A DNA stretch of 28,655 nt from a virus. The stretch lies in IMG/VR virus record IMGVR_UViG_3300027631_000100, positions 1 to 28,655 of that record; one strand, given 5' to 3'. The position numbers were made by a program, and so were the translations under genes. Below the pieces are notes generated by a model. The model saw only the letters and a program-made list of their open reading frames with translations, did not search any database and was not told where the DNA came from. Numbering within the stretch: position 1 is the first letter of the stretch; every line of letters starts with the position of its first letter. Positions 6,944 to 15,800 of the stretch are shown one piece after another.

Positions 6944-7252
6944 TTACTTAATTCTACTTTCTTCAAAAAATTCGACGATTCCGTTTATTGCCCAAACTAT
7001 TCCTGCGGTAAACATACCATCAAAGAATAGATTAATAATCCAAAGGGTATCAAAATACTTTGTTGTTATGCTACCCAAAACAAGTGACATAAAAAATCCA
7101 ACCCAAGTTGAAGTACACAATGTACAACCTATTAAGTCACCAAAAAATTTTGAGTGTGCCTTTATCCATATACGTTGGTTTTCAAAAATAGAACCCCAAA
7201 TTAAAATGTTTGTCATTCCGTAGGCCATAAATGCCCATAATAATATTTCCAT
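6944..7252 (-). CDS. small membrane protein, DUF1360-like
   Basis: 102 aa, hydrophobic almost throughout, with about three membrane helices: residues ~3-22, ~45-62 and ~70-92. A conserved cytosolic/loop motif GDLIGCTLCTSTWVGFF places a CxxC pair just before a helix and resembles DUF1360 proteins (pattern 'L..C..C.GFWVG'), which occur in many bacteria and phages with no known function. An IFENQR motif after the first helix also fits that family. The next gene starts one base past its stop, so the two are coupled. No catalytic residues are visible apart from the cysteines. Confidence 0.72.
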   Translation of the reverse strand: MEILLWAFMAYGMTNILIWGSIFENQRIWIKAHSKFFGDLIGCTLCTSTWVGFFMSLVLGSITTKYFDTLWIINLFFDGMFTAGIVWAINGIVEFFEESRIK

Positions 7253-7300
7253 GTTTATATATTTTATAATAATATAATAAATTTTATTGTTAAAAACAAA

Positions 7301-7813
7301 TTATTCATCATATAAACTATTCAAATCACTATTCTTCATAAAAGAACCTTTGTTGAATTTATTTAATGCGTTTGTTAAAGTATCTAATTCTTCTTTTAAT
7401 TTACTATTTGCTTCTGTTAAAGTTATTAACATATTTTTACATTCATTATCCTCAATTAGTTTCTCAACGATTACCTCTTTGATTACTTCTTGAGTTATTA
7501 TTTGAGTTTCCCCTTTTACTTCAACAGGTACCTCTTTAATAACTTCTACTATTTTATCAACAGGGATTTCTTTGATAACTTCCACCTCTTTAATAACGTC
7601 TTGATAGATAATTTTTTCAACTGTCACCTCTTTAATGACTTCAACAATTTTTTCTTTTTCAGTTATATTTCCTGATGGTGTTTCACCATATTTTAACAAA
7701 GAAAACCCTCTATTGAAGGTTTCGTTTGCAATTTTACTTATATCTTTTATGTTATTTAACTCACAATAAAGAATAAACTCTTTATCCAAGGTTAACGTGT
7801 GTCTCTTCTCCAT
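7301..7813 (-). CDS. phage protein with RHH-like N-terminus and KEV/VEV repeats
   Basis: 170 aa from the ATG at 7811-7813; a TTG two codons upstream is also possible. It overlaps the end of the Mre11-like gene by 32 bases. Residues ~3-45 (HTLTLDKEFILYCELNNIKD, then ISKIANETFNRGFSLLKYGE) have the strand-helix-helix look of a ribbon-helix-helix segment, which would allow dimerisation or DNA binding. Residues ~50-120 are short KEV/VEV/PVDKIVEV repeats (EVIKEVPVEV), and the tail (~125-155) is a short leucine-containing helical region. The protein is very acidic and lysine-rich and has no signal or membrane segment. Function unknown; a scaffold or adaptor for the surrounding recombination proteins is only a guess. 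Confidence 0.7.
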   Translation of the reverse strand: MEKRHTLTLDKEFILYCELNNIKDISKIANETFNRGFSLLKYGETPSGNITEKEKIVEVIKEVTVEKIIYQDVIKEVEVIKEIPVDKIVEVIKEVPVEVKGETQIITQEVIKEVIVEKLIEDNECKNMLITLTEANSKLKEELDTLTNALNKFNKGSFMKNSDLNSLYDE

Positions 7814-8606
7814 TTTCAATTTCTTTTATGTCTGATATAGTGAAATGTAGGAATGGTTGTTCATTTGGTAAATCATGGAACGTGTACTCGTCTGTTGTAA
7901 CATCATATATACCGTACCCATGATGTTTAACGGTTTCACCAAAATTTTGTTGTATTAAACTACCGACCATTATTGCCTTTCCACCATTTGGTAATGTGAA
8001 TTGTTGTCTCTTGTGAATGTCACCACACAGTAATAAATCCAAATCAACAAAGTTTAATTGGTCATACGCATCTTCAAACTCATAACCTAAATCAGTTGAT
8101 AACCCCATAATAGGACCGTGAAATAACCCAACCGTCAATAACCCTTCTTGTTTTGTGAATTCAGGTCTTACATTATGTTGATATAACGAATAAACGACCC
8201 ATTGAACGTTACCATCGGTATCAACATAATCACCACTATCTTTTAGATATGTAATATGTGGATTGTTTAACAATTCAACAACGGGGGTTATACTATCCAT
8301 ACGTTGGGTATTATTCTCTAAAAAATCATGATTGCCGGGAATGATAACAATCTTACCATATTTGGTTAATTCTCTTAAAAACCAACTTGTTAAAAGTAAT
8401 TGTTCATTTGAGATATTAATTTTTTGATGTGCGATGTCACCCGCAATAACAATTCTAATTTCGTTGTGCGATATATTTTCATCTGACCATTCTAAAAATT
8501 TTACACTTAATTCATTCAAAAGTTTTTGGAGTTGTTCTCTATACAAATCATGCATTTGTATTGTGCGAATATGTAAGTCGGCAATATGTATTATTTTTTT
8601 TACCAT
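7782..8606 (-). CDS. Mre11/SbcD-like (T4 gp47-like) recombination nuclease subunit
   Basis: 274 aa calcineurin-type metallophosphoesterase; T4 gp47 is about 339 aa, so the C-terminal capping part appears short. The metal-binding motifs are complete and in order: IADLHIR (D10, H12), IAGDIAHQ (D57), IPGNHDF (N92, H93), LFHGP (H163) and CGDIHKRQ (D196, H198), followed by MVGSLIQQ. The enzyme cuts DNA ends together with the Rad50-like ATPase encoded at 3942-6275. Its start overlaps the upstream PD-(D/E)XK nuclease gene by seven bases, so the two are translated from the same message. The pair likely supports recombination-dependent replication of the phage genome, as in T4. Confidence 0.93.
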   Translation of the reverse strand: MVKKIIHIADLHIRTIQMHDLYREQLQKLLNELSVKFLEWSDENISHNEIRIVIAGDIAHQKINISNEQLLLTSWFLRELTKYGKIVIIPGNHDFLENNTQRMDSITPVVELLNNPHITYLKDSGDYVDTDGNVQWVVYSLYQHNVRPEFTKQEGLLTVGLFHGPIMGLSTDLGYEFEDAYDQLNFVDLDLLLCGDIHKRQQFTLPNGGKAIMVGSLIQQNFGETVKHHGYGIYDVTTDEYTFHDLPNEQPFLHFTISDIKEIENGEETHVNLG

Positions 8607-9460
8607 CTTTTAATATAGTTTGATAAATCCATTGTAAGGATTGCATTATTAATTTGGGGTGGAACTTTGTACTCTACAAATGTACCGTCATCTTTTAATA
8701 GAACCACAACATTTCCCAACAATTTAGTATCGTTGTATTTTGTTTCTTTTAACATTTTACGTAACAACCTACCATATAATGGAAGTTGTAAATAATAATG
8801 ACCTAATGCATTATCATGATAATTGTTAAATGGTGGGTACAATTTACCAGTATAATGATGTACTTCAAAGTTTTTTGGTTGATTTGTTTTCCAATCGGTA
8901 ATAACAAACCCAAAATTATCTTTCTCTTTAGTTTCCATTAACCACACCTTATCAGGTTGTCCTGTGTATTGTTCTTCAGGATCACCCAATACGATTTCAG
9001 TATCTAATAATACTCCACCTCTTTCTAACATTAAATCAAGAAATTGTTTTCCCGCAATAATCATATTATCACTCTTACGTTGTTGTTCTTCGTTGATTTC
9101 GAATATCGGTTGTCTAACTTCTTTGTAATTATCAAACCTACCAATCAAATCGGATTCCAATTCAAAGTGAACTCTACTACCCATGTTGGTTGATAGGTCA
9201 CCTGCTTGTTTCCATTCCGCGAGTAATTGTGCTTGACCTTCAGGGTCTCCTTTTGACATACGAAGTGCCATACCTTCAGCATCAAATGGTTTATGAAATT
9301 TCTTTATGATTTTAGAAACTGAAGGAAAATTCTTTTTAACAACACCGTCAACATCTTTCATGTGATAGATATGTTGTTCTTCTATGAATGTTAATTCTAA
9401 TTCTTGTCTTTTCTTTTCTAATAAGTCGTTAATCTCTAATGAGATGTCTTTTAAATTCAT
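8600..9460 (-). CDS. PD-(D/E)XK nuclease, RecB/Cas4-like
   Basis: 286 aa, length typical of stand-alone RecB-type nucleases of phages. The active-site elements are visible: a helix with GSRVHFELE (H98), Glu155 in LLDTEIVLG, TGQPDKVWL (D170), the core TDWKTNQ (D189, K191) and the QLPLYGRLL helix (Q225, Y229). The order H-E-D-DxK-QxxxY matches RecB/AddB/Cas4 family exonucleases. There is no CxxC cluster, so no iron-sulphur site is apparent. Its ATG shares a base with the primase stop (TAATG), and its 3' end overlaps the Mre11-like gene. It probably processes DNA ends during phage recombination or host-DNA degradation; the specific role is inferred. Confidence 0.9.
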   Translation of the reverse strand: MNLKDISLEINDLLEKKRQELELTFIEEQHIYHMKDVDGVVKKNFPSVSKIIKKFHKPFDAEGMALRMSKGDPEGQAQLLAEWKQAGDLSTNMGSRVHFELESDLIGRFDNYKEVRQPIFEINEEQQRKSDNMIIAGKQFLDLMLERGGVLLDTEIVLGDPEEQYTGQPDKVWLMETKEKDNFGFVITDWKTNQPKNFEVHHYTGKLYPPFNNYHDNALGHYYLQLPLYGRLLRKMLKETKYNDTKLLGNVVVLLKDDGTFVEYKVPPQINNAILTMDLSNYIKRW

Positions 9461-10404
9461 TAATCTAGTTGTTTTATTTTATAATTTTCTAATTTTCCTT
9501 GTAAGTCGGCAATATCTTTATCACCCTCTAATTTAATTGCAAAAACCCTACCCATTAATTTACCACAATTTAACTTATGATATAATCTTTCGGCATCATT
9601 CCAAGCATCTGGATCAAGAACAATAATTATTTTACCTTTAACCTTTTCATATAGAGTGTGAAATAAATGCTCACTCATAAATTTTCCTAACAATGGAATT
9701 GCGTTAGGTATGAATATACTATCAAATGCACCCTCCACAATGTATATTGTTTCATTCCAATCAACCAAGTACTCGTTGAATATGATGAGTTCCTTTTGTG
9801 CCTCAGGATTCTTATATTTCATCTTTGTTCTATTCAAATAAGAACGTGCAATAAAATAATTAATTCTCCTTTCACAATCATACGATGGGATGATAATTCT
9901 ATTTTCGTAGATACCTCTATAACAAAAACCAATGTTGTACATCTGTACCATTAAGTCAGTTATGTTTCTACTTTTTATATAGTTGTATGCTTGTTTATAA
10001 TATGGTGTCATTTTAAGACCCTCACTCGCTTCTTTAAATGGTATGAAGTCTTGGGGTAGTTTTACTGTTTTATAAACACGTTTACTAAAATCTTCACCTT
10101 CGTCAGGTTTCAATAATAGATAATTTTTTAATTGTTTTGGATTGCCGAATTTTTTAACCAATTTAAAAATTGATCCGTGAGTTTCGTGTGATTCGGCACA
10201 CACCCAACATTTAAAAACATTGTATTTGTAGTTGACCTCTAAATTTCCTTTTCCGTCACCGTGGTCCAATCCTTTTATGTCATATGAACACACTGGACAA
10301 TCAAAAGACATCTGTCCTTTATAATCATTATGCATATTAGAGTCACCCAAAATATCTTCGAGAATTTCAATAACAGGAGAATAGTCAACTTCTTGATTTA
10401 CCAT
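9460..10404 (-). CDS. DnaG-type DNA primase
   Basis: 314 aa from the ATG at 10402-10404. A GTG-initiated extension to 10458 would run into the terminator upstream, so I rejected it. The protein makes RNA primers for DNA synthesis. The N-terminal zinc ribbon uses four cysteines: CPVC (36-39) and CWVC (66-69). A TOPRIM domain follows, with IYIVEGAFDSIFIP (Glu224) and IIIVLDPDAWND (Asp264, Asp266), the metal-binding E and DxD. A helicase is not encoded in this window. The next gene overlaps its stop by one base (TAATG). A TATATTTC box is six bases before the ATG, so the gene can restart transcription after the terminator. Confidence 0.93.
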   Translation of the reverse strand: MVNQEVDYSPVIEILEDILGDSNMHNDYKGQMSFDCPVCSYDIKGLDHGDGKGNLEVNYKYNVFKCWVCAESHETHGSIFKLVKKFGNPKQLKNYLLLKPDEGEDFSKRVYKTVKLPQDFIPFKEASEGLKMTPYYKQAYNYIKSRNITDLMVQMYNIGFCYRGIYENRIIIPSYDCERRINYFIARSYLNRTKMKYKNPEAQKELIIFNEYLVDWNETIYIVEGAFDSIFIPNAIPLLGKFMSEHLFHTLYEKVKGKIIIVLDPDAWNDAERLYHKLNCGKLMGRVFAIKLEGDKDIADLQGKLENYKIKQLD

Positions 10405-10410
10405 ACTATA

Positions 10411-10418
10411 GAAATATA
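10411..10418 (-). promoter_or_regulatory. possible -7 box before the primase gene
   Basis: The minus strand reads TATATTTC, six bases before the primase ATG and between that ATG and the terminator T-run. A restart promoter here would explain expression of the primase operon beyond the terminator, but the last base deviates from TAnnTTTG. Confidence 0.3.
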
Positions 10419-10433
10419 TGTAAAAAAATTGAT

Positions 10434-10468
10434 AAAAAAAAATCCCCCGGAACACCACCTCCGAGGGA
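10434..10468 (-). terminator. strong rho-independent terminator after the resolvase gene
   Basis: On the minus strand TCCCTCGGA (10460-10468) pairs with TCCGGGGGA (10443-10451) over nine base pairs including one G-U pair, with an eight-base loop, followed by nine consecutive T (10434-10442). The G-U pair forms only in the minus-strand RNA, which fixes the orientation. Confidence 0.88.
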
Positions 10469-10505
10469 AACCAACCAAAAGTGTATTTCTACACTTCCCG
10501 TCTTC
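10434..10505 (-). ncRNA. candidate structured small RNA or structured 3' UTR
   Basis: A visibly GC-rich island in AT-rich DNA with no credible ORF. On the minus strand it reads a perfect 7-bp hairpin AAGTGTA-GAAA-TACACTT (10479-10496) closed by a GNRA-type tetraloop, a short G/T linker, then the terminator hairpin and nine T. A TATATTTATAA box (10508-10518) lies a few bases upstream, so a ~70-base transcript ending at the terminator is conceivable. The 5' GGGAA could also pair with TTCCC of the terminator stem, an alternative fold. It may simply be the end of the resolvase mRNA. Confidence 0.4.
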
Positions 10506-10507
10506 TT

Positions 10508-10518
10508 TTATAAATATA
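10508..10518 (-). promoter_or_regulatory. TATATTTATAA box upstream of the structured RNA region
   Basis: The minus strand reads TATATTTATAA, identical to the box before the GIY-YIG gene and the box before the gene at 16134-17057. It sits in the non-coding gap, just ahead of the GC-rich hairpins. Confidence 0.35.
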
Positions 10519-10544
10519 TGATAAACAATCGGTAAAGTAAAATA

Positions 10545-11162
10545 CTAGTTGCCGGATTTTTCTAATTTGTTCATGTTAACGTAACCAATCACACAAGTTG
10601 CGGCGTCTGCCATGTCATAGTTTTCTTTTTTAAGGTTACCTGTTTTACCATATAACCAATTAACATCAGGACAAACAGCGTTTACGTGTTCCCAAATAAC
10701 ATGTTTCTTATCAATGTCTCTTGGATAACCACCAAATAAAACATTTCGACCTTTATCATTTGCACCCACTAAATCTGGAAATGCAAATTTTCTTGAATTA
10801 TATGTTGAAATGAATGTTGGTAAAATTCCTAATACATCATAACATGACTTGAGAATCAATGTGTTATATCTTAATAAGGTACCAATTGTATAAACATTGT
10901 TTGATTGTAATAATGGTTCCTCAATAATAACACGAGTAATACCAACATCTTTATAACCTAACAAATGTTTTTTAAACGCTTCAGCCTTTAAGATTAATTC
11001 TTCAATCTTGTCTTCTGGTTGAGGTTTAATTTTTGGGGAAAAATGTGTTAATTCTAATAGTTTAGACCCTGTCATATCGAACAGTGCCCACCCAATTGTC
11101 TTGGTCGAAATATCGAGTCCTAAGATTTTTGGCTTGTTTTTTAATTTTACATCTATACTCAT
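10545..11162 (-). CDS. RuvC-like Holliday-junction resolvase
   Basis: 205 aa RNase H-fold nuclease. The acidic residues of RuvC are all visible: Asp17 in ILGLDISTKTIGWAL, Glu81/Glu82 in RVIIEEPLL and Asp183/Asp186 in YDMADAATCVIGY. Such enzymes cut four-way junctions to resolve replicated, recombined phage DNA before packaging; T4 uses the unrelated endonuclease VII for this. It is the first gene of the DNA-metabolism block, ends in TAG and is followed by a structured non-coding region with a strong terminator. A role in other branched-DNA cleavage cannot be excluded from sequence alone. Confidence 0.88.
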   Translation of the reverse strand: MSIDVKLKNKPKILGLDISTKTIGWALFDMTGSKLLELTHFSPKIKPQPEDKIEELILKAEAFKKHLLGYKDVGITRVIIEEPLLQSNNVYTIGTLLRYNTLILKSCYDVLGILPTFISTYNSRKFAFPDLVGANDKGRNVLFGGYPRDIDKKHVIWEHVNAVCPDVNWLYGKTGNLKKENYDMADAATCVIGYVNMNKLEKSGN

Positions 11163-11201
11163 ATAACAATATATAATGAATATTTTTAGAAATGTAAAGC
11201 T

Positions 11202-12785
11202 TTAGAAATCAAGTTTTACAGAAAAAACATCAACAGAGGTTATTCTTGCTCTTGGAGCACTAAACTTACCCATCACCATTGTTTCTTTATTTGAATTTAA
11301 TAAGGCAATTTCAGTAATATATTTCGTACCCGAAACGTATGTTGGATTTTGAGATATAGTGAACTTACTGTCAGGTAAATTAATAACAAAATTCATAACT
11401 TGAACGTCAGTTCCAGTAACCACACTTACGGTCCCTTCACTATACGTCCTTTCTTTTCCAAAATTTGTTAAAGAAGAAACGTAATATCCATTATTTTCTG
11501 CTTCGTCTATTTTAGTCTCATTTAATATAAATGAGAATCCTGTTTTTAAATCGTTTATACTTGATAACTCATTTGTATAATTTTTACTATACCATAGATT
11601 TGGGTCTGGTTGTTTTCCGTTATCTGTAAATTGGTGTAGTATGTGAATTTGTGTTGCATTATAACCACTATTTAAATGTTTAAATCCACCACTATTAAAT
11701 TTAACACTTACATTTTCAGGATTTGTTGAACCAGTTACTTTCATAAAATAACTACAAGGTAAATCTCCCGATACTGTACCTCCACTTAAAACATATGTAA
11801 TCCATAAAGTTTGGCCTGTTGTTAAACCAACAATTGGGTCTGCATTTGTTATATACGAACTAACTTTTGGTGCTGTGAGTGTGTAGTTTCTAGTCGAGCC
11901 CGTATCCAATGCAGTTACAATTTCTTGGTCATCGAATACTATAATTTTTTGGTTAAAGAAAATTTTACCGACGCTATAATCATTAACATCTAGTAAGTCA
12001 ACATAATCAAGTTGGAAATCCGGATTATAATCACTTGTTACTGATTTTGTTTTTCCTGTACTCATATGAAATGTTGTACCGGTAGAATCGTCACTTAATC
12101 TATGATACATTAAATTTGGTGAGGTAAGACTAAAGTAATCTACATCGGTGCTAGTGTTAGGTGATGTAATACCACTATAGTTACTAATGTAATCATCATA
12201 TTTAAAAAATCTGTATGGGTCAACTGTGGTCCCACTTTCCGAATAATGTAAAATTGCAATAGTATTTTGTTCTTCAGGTAATACTTGAACTTCTTCTAAC
12301 ATTGTATTTCTTATTGTTGTACCTGTAATAGTTCCACCTGAATAGTTAATAAAAGTTTGACCCGAAGATGATGTGTATCCTAAATAACTTTTAACACCAC
12401 TATAAACATTACTTTGGTAATCTTTTAATGCAATATTATCACTAACACCTAATGGTTTTTTTTCCCAAACGGTGTTTAAAGTCCATCCACTATTTGCGGT
12501 CATTACGTTCCTACATTGTTGATTTTCATCATCCGGACTTTCAACGGGAATTCCGTAAATTGTTGATCCCGTTGCTGAATATAAAAATGGGTATTTAACG
12601 TGCGTATTTTTATCGAATGGAGCAAAAACTCGTTGACTTGTAAGACCACTTAAATTATAATTATATTCTGAGTCACCTATTGAAAAGTAACTAATTAAAA
12701 AATCCCCTTTTGCAATTGCATTTCTACCTGCCTTAGTTAATCTTGCCGAAACTGTGGGTGTAAACCCTGTATTTAAGAAGCTCAT
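11202..12785 (-). CDS. tail/baseplate-associated structural protein (fibre-like)
   Basis: 527 aa. The N-terminus (SARLTKAGRNAIAKGDFLIS, then YFSIGDSEYNY) resembles the attachment segment of phage tail-fibre and baseplate proteins with the pattern 'LT.AG...IA.G....F..IGD', where the strand-helix-strand joins the baseplate. The rest is rich in Ser, Thr, Gly, Asn and Tyr with short beta strands and no signal or membrane segment, typical of trimeric tail proteins. No catalytic motif is visible. It lies just downstream of the gpI-like baseplate gene, so a baseplate-fibre connection is likely. A TATTTATAA box is three bases before the ATG. The exact family is not recognised. Confidence 0.72.
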   Translation of the reverse strand: MSFLNTGFTPTVSARLTKAGRNAIAKGDFLISYFSIGDSEYNYNLSGLTSQRVFAPFDKNTHVKYPFLYSATGSTIYGIPVESPDDENQQCRNVMTANSGWTLNTVWEKKPLGVSDNIALKDYQSNVYSGVKSYLGYTSSSGQTFINYSGGTITGTTIRNTMLEEVQVLPEEQNTIAILHYSESGTTVDPYRFFKYDDYISNYSGITSPNTSTDVDYFSLTSPNLMYHRLSDDSTGTTFHMSTGKTKSVTSDYNPDFQLDYVDLLDVNDYSVGKIFFNQKIIVFDDQEIVTALDTGSTRNYTLTAPKVSSYITNADPIVGLTTGQTLWITYVLSGGTVSGDLPCSYFMKVTGSTNPENVSVKFNSGGFKHLNSGYNATQIHILHQFTDNGKQPDPNLWYSKNYTNELSSINDLKTGFSFILNETKIDEAENNGYYVSSLTNFGKERTYSEGTVSVVTGTDVQVMNFVINLPDSKFTISQNPTYVSGTKYITEIALLNSNKETMVMGKFSAPRARITSVDVFSVKLDF

Positions 12786-12788
12786 ATT

Positions 12789-12797
12789 TTATAAATA
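12789..12797 (-). promoter_or_regulatory. TATTTATAA box three bases before the ATG at 12785
   Basis: Minus strand TATTTATAA-AAT-ATG. The same box and three-base spacing occur before the gene at 17776-18387 (identical) and before the plus-strand GIY-YIG gene. Confidence 0.4.
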
Positions 12798-12816
12798 TTT
12801 TATTATTTCTTTTATA

Positions 12817-15800
12817 TTAATTACCAGGAACCGAATAGCAATCGGCATTACCGATACAATTCCCGTTTGGACCTGAACGTGTTATTCCATTTGCTGTTCC
12901 AATCGATTGATATACCGGCCAAGCTGATGTATCTAGTAATGTTGGTTCAATTTCAGTACACACAGAATATGCATAAACACCTTCAGAAACTTGTACAGAT
13001 GCTATTCCATTAAATTGAGAATATGAATCCACGGATGTTCCAACCGCTCTATATCTTACACCATAATTGGTGTCACTGGCATACGCAATTTCAAGAGTAT
13101 ATGTATAACATTGACCGAATGCCTCCGTTGTTGGTGTTGGGGTTGGTGTAGGAGTTGGTGTTCCCATTACACTAGCCGCAGGTGTGTTAGTTGGTGTGTT
13201 AGTTGGTGTACTCGTTTGGGTGGCAGCTGGTGTAGATGTTGGGGTTTGCGTAGGAGTTGTTGTTCCCATTACACTAGCTGCAGGTGTACCTGTTGGTGTA
13301 CCTGTTGGTGTAGATGTTTGAGTTGATACGGGTGTGCCTGTTGGCGTAGATGTTTGAGTTGCTACAGGTGTACCTGTTTGGGTGGCTGTTGGTGTAACGG
13401 TTTCTGTTGGGGTAACAGTATTTGTTGGTGTAATAGTATTTGTTGGCGTAACAGTATTTGTTGGCGTTTGCGTAGGCGTTTCTGTTGGTGTAACAGTATT
13501 TGTTGGCGTAACAGTATTTGTTGGCGTTTGCGTAGGCGTTTCTGTTGGTGTAACAGTATTTGTTGGCGTTTGCGTAGGCGTTTCTGTTGGTGTAACAGTA
13601 TTTGTTGGCGTAACACTTGCTGTTGGGGTATTTGTTGGTGTCGCAGTTGGCGTTGGCGTTTTAGTTTGTGTAGGTGTAGGTGTTGGTGTTTTAGTATTTG
13701 TAGGTGTTGGTGTTGGTGTTAATGGCGGTAATTTATAACATTGAAAATCAATACTGTTCCTATCTTCCGTGGTATTATAATCATTTGGTGTACCATATCT
13801 CGGTCTAAGGTATGTATGTTTTGACCTGTTAAATAAATTATTTTCAGTTAAATTTCCTCCTGTCCATAAAGTCGTTGCGGGAATAAATTGTTCGATAATT
13901 TTCATCCAATTAGGACTCATTTTAGTTATGAACGTATTTAAATCGACATCATTATAAGGAACAAAATTTGTATTTGTTACATATTCGTTATAAACCTGTT
14001 CCAAAGAAAAATATGATTTATTATATTTTGATTCGCTTGTGGAAATAAAACCATTTAAAATTTCTTTAGTAAATTCTTCAAATGTTACACCTGACGTATA
14101 TTGTGGTGTAACTCCTCCGATTGATATTTCTAAATTTCTTGACTGTCTATAAATGTCATATTCAATGCACTGTGCTGAAGATAAATAAACTCCAATATTC
14201 TTTCTATTAAGAATTAATTTAGAATTGTATTCATCATCACTAACACTTATTTTTAAATTGTCTATTTTAGGTTCTAATTCAAATCCAGATTCTAATCCAG
14301 GTAATGTTCTAAAATAGTTAAAATAATCCTCACCATATGTATAATCTTTAGGTTTGGTTTTAATAGTTTTAGTTCTTCCTGTTAATTGGAAAACTCCATT
14401 AATAGTTGTACCACTAGATGTACTTTCATCAATAACATCTGACGATCTATGACTTAAAGTTAAATCATACCAACCTGAACCCTTTTGGAAAAATATATCA
14501 TCTTTTAAATTCGTTATTTTTCTTGGTAATCCATCACTATCTATTGGATACTCGTCTCTTGTTAGATTAGTTGTTCCTGTTATTGTATTTTCAGTAAATC
14601 CAGTTCCATTATAACCCGTAATAACAAATTCAGTTTTTGTACCTTGTATTAAATCGTACAATTCAGTTTGTACTGAATCATTTAATTTTGATTTTACTTT
14701 ATAAACGTATTCGTTTATTTTAATCATTGGTTCAGGTGCACCTAAAAATCTTAAGAAAAATTCAATTGAATTTCTTGTTCCTTTTGATTTATAAATGTGT
14801 GAAAGATTAACTAATAATCTTCTATAAAATTCGTGTTCAGACTCAATTAGGTTTTTACCAATTGATTGTCCTCCATATACACTATCTTGTCTTGTATATA
14901 AAGTATCTTCTATATTTTGTTCTTCAAATAAATTATGTGAATCTAATCCTAAATTATCTGATAAATTCTTTAATAATAAATCAGGAACATTATTGATAGC
15001 GTCATATGTAACATTTCTCATGTTAGCAATGTTATCAATATATTTCTTTACTCTATCGAAACTTTGTCCATATAATTGAAATATTGTTTCTCCCTTTTTA
15101 TCATTAGTATCAAATTCGAATAATTGTGGTGCTGCTAAAAATCTAACAACCAAGTTAGATTTATAATCGTCTATCTCGTCAGCTAAATCACTTAACTTTG
15201 AAATGTAATCATCAAAATCTAATCCTACAGTTTGTAAGTTCCAACCATCTAACGCCAATGGCCAATTAACTTCAATTGTTACAATATCTGTTGTCCCACC
15301 ATCAAAACTATCTCTTGGTACTTTAAAACTCGCTTCGTATTTTGGATTGGTTTCTCTATTAAGTAATAGTTCTTCTAAATCATCTAAATTATTAAAGAAC
15401 TCCTCTGTTATACCATTATTGGGTCTAATTAAAAAACTATCCGTGGTTCCTGTAAGTACACCAAATGGGTTACCCGAAACTTTTAAAATAATATTTGTGG
15501 TACTTGTTGGTTCAGAATATGTTAAGATATCATATGTTGCTCCACTATAGTCTACAACGTATTTTTTGTATGTGGAATAAAAATTCCTAAAATTATTACT
15601 TGTTTCATTAATCGTTAAACTTTGTGGTTCATTGATAACAATATCAAATGGATTATATAAACTTGATTTTTCTATCTCAAATTGTGTTGTTTTCGATAGT
15701 GTATCATATATAATATTTTGAGCCGTATAATCTGAAATTCTAACAGGTATTGTACCATCAACATAGAGAGCGGCGGGAAACTTTTTTACAATTCTTGAAA

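Noticed and set aside
6943-6966. TTG-initiated extension of the 219-aa gene
   Set aside because: Needs a rare start and a 23-base overlap; the ATG one base after the upstream stop is simpler.
10405-10458. GTG-initiated N-terminal extension of the primase
   Set aside because: It would translate through the terminator T-run and hairpin; the ATG at 10404 has a promoter-like box and fits the family better.
13441-13602. CRISPR-like array
   Set aside because: The repeats are in-frame protein-coding tandem units without unique spacers.
13354-13738. Long plus-strand ORFs (Cys/Trp/Arg-rich or GVGV-rich) over the PT linker
   Set aside because: They arise from the period of the minus-strand TPT repeat; composition is monotonous and no start or ribosome context supports them.
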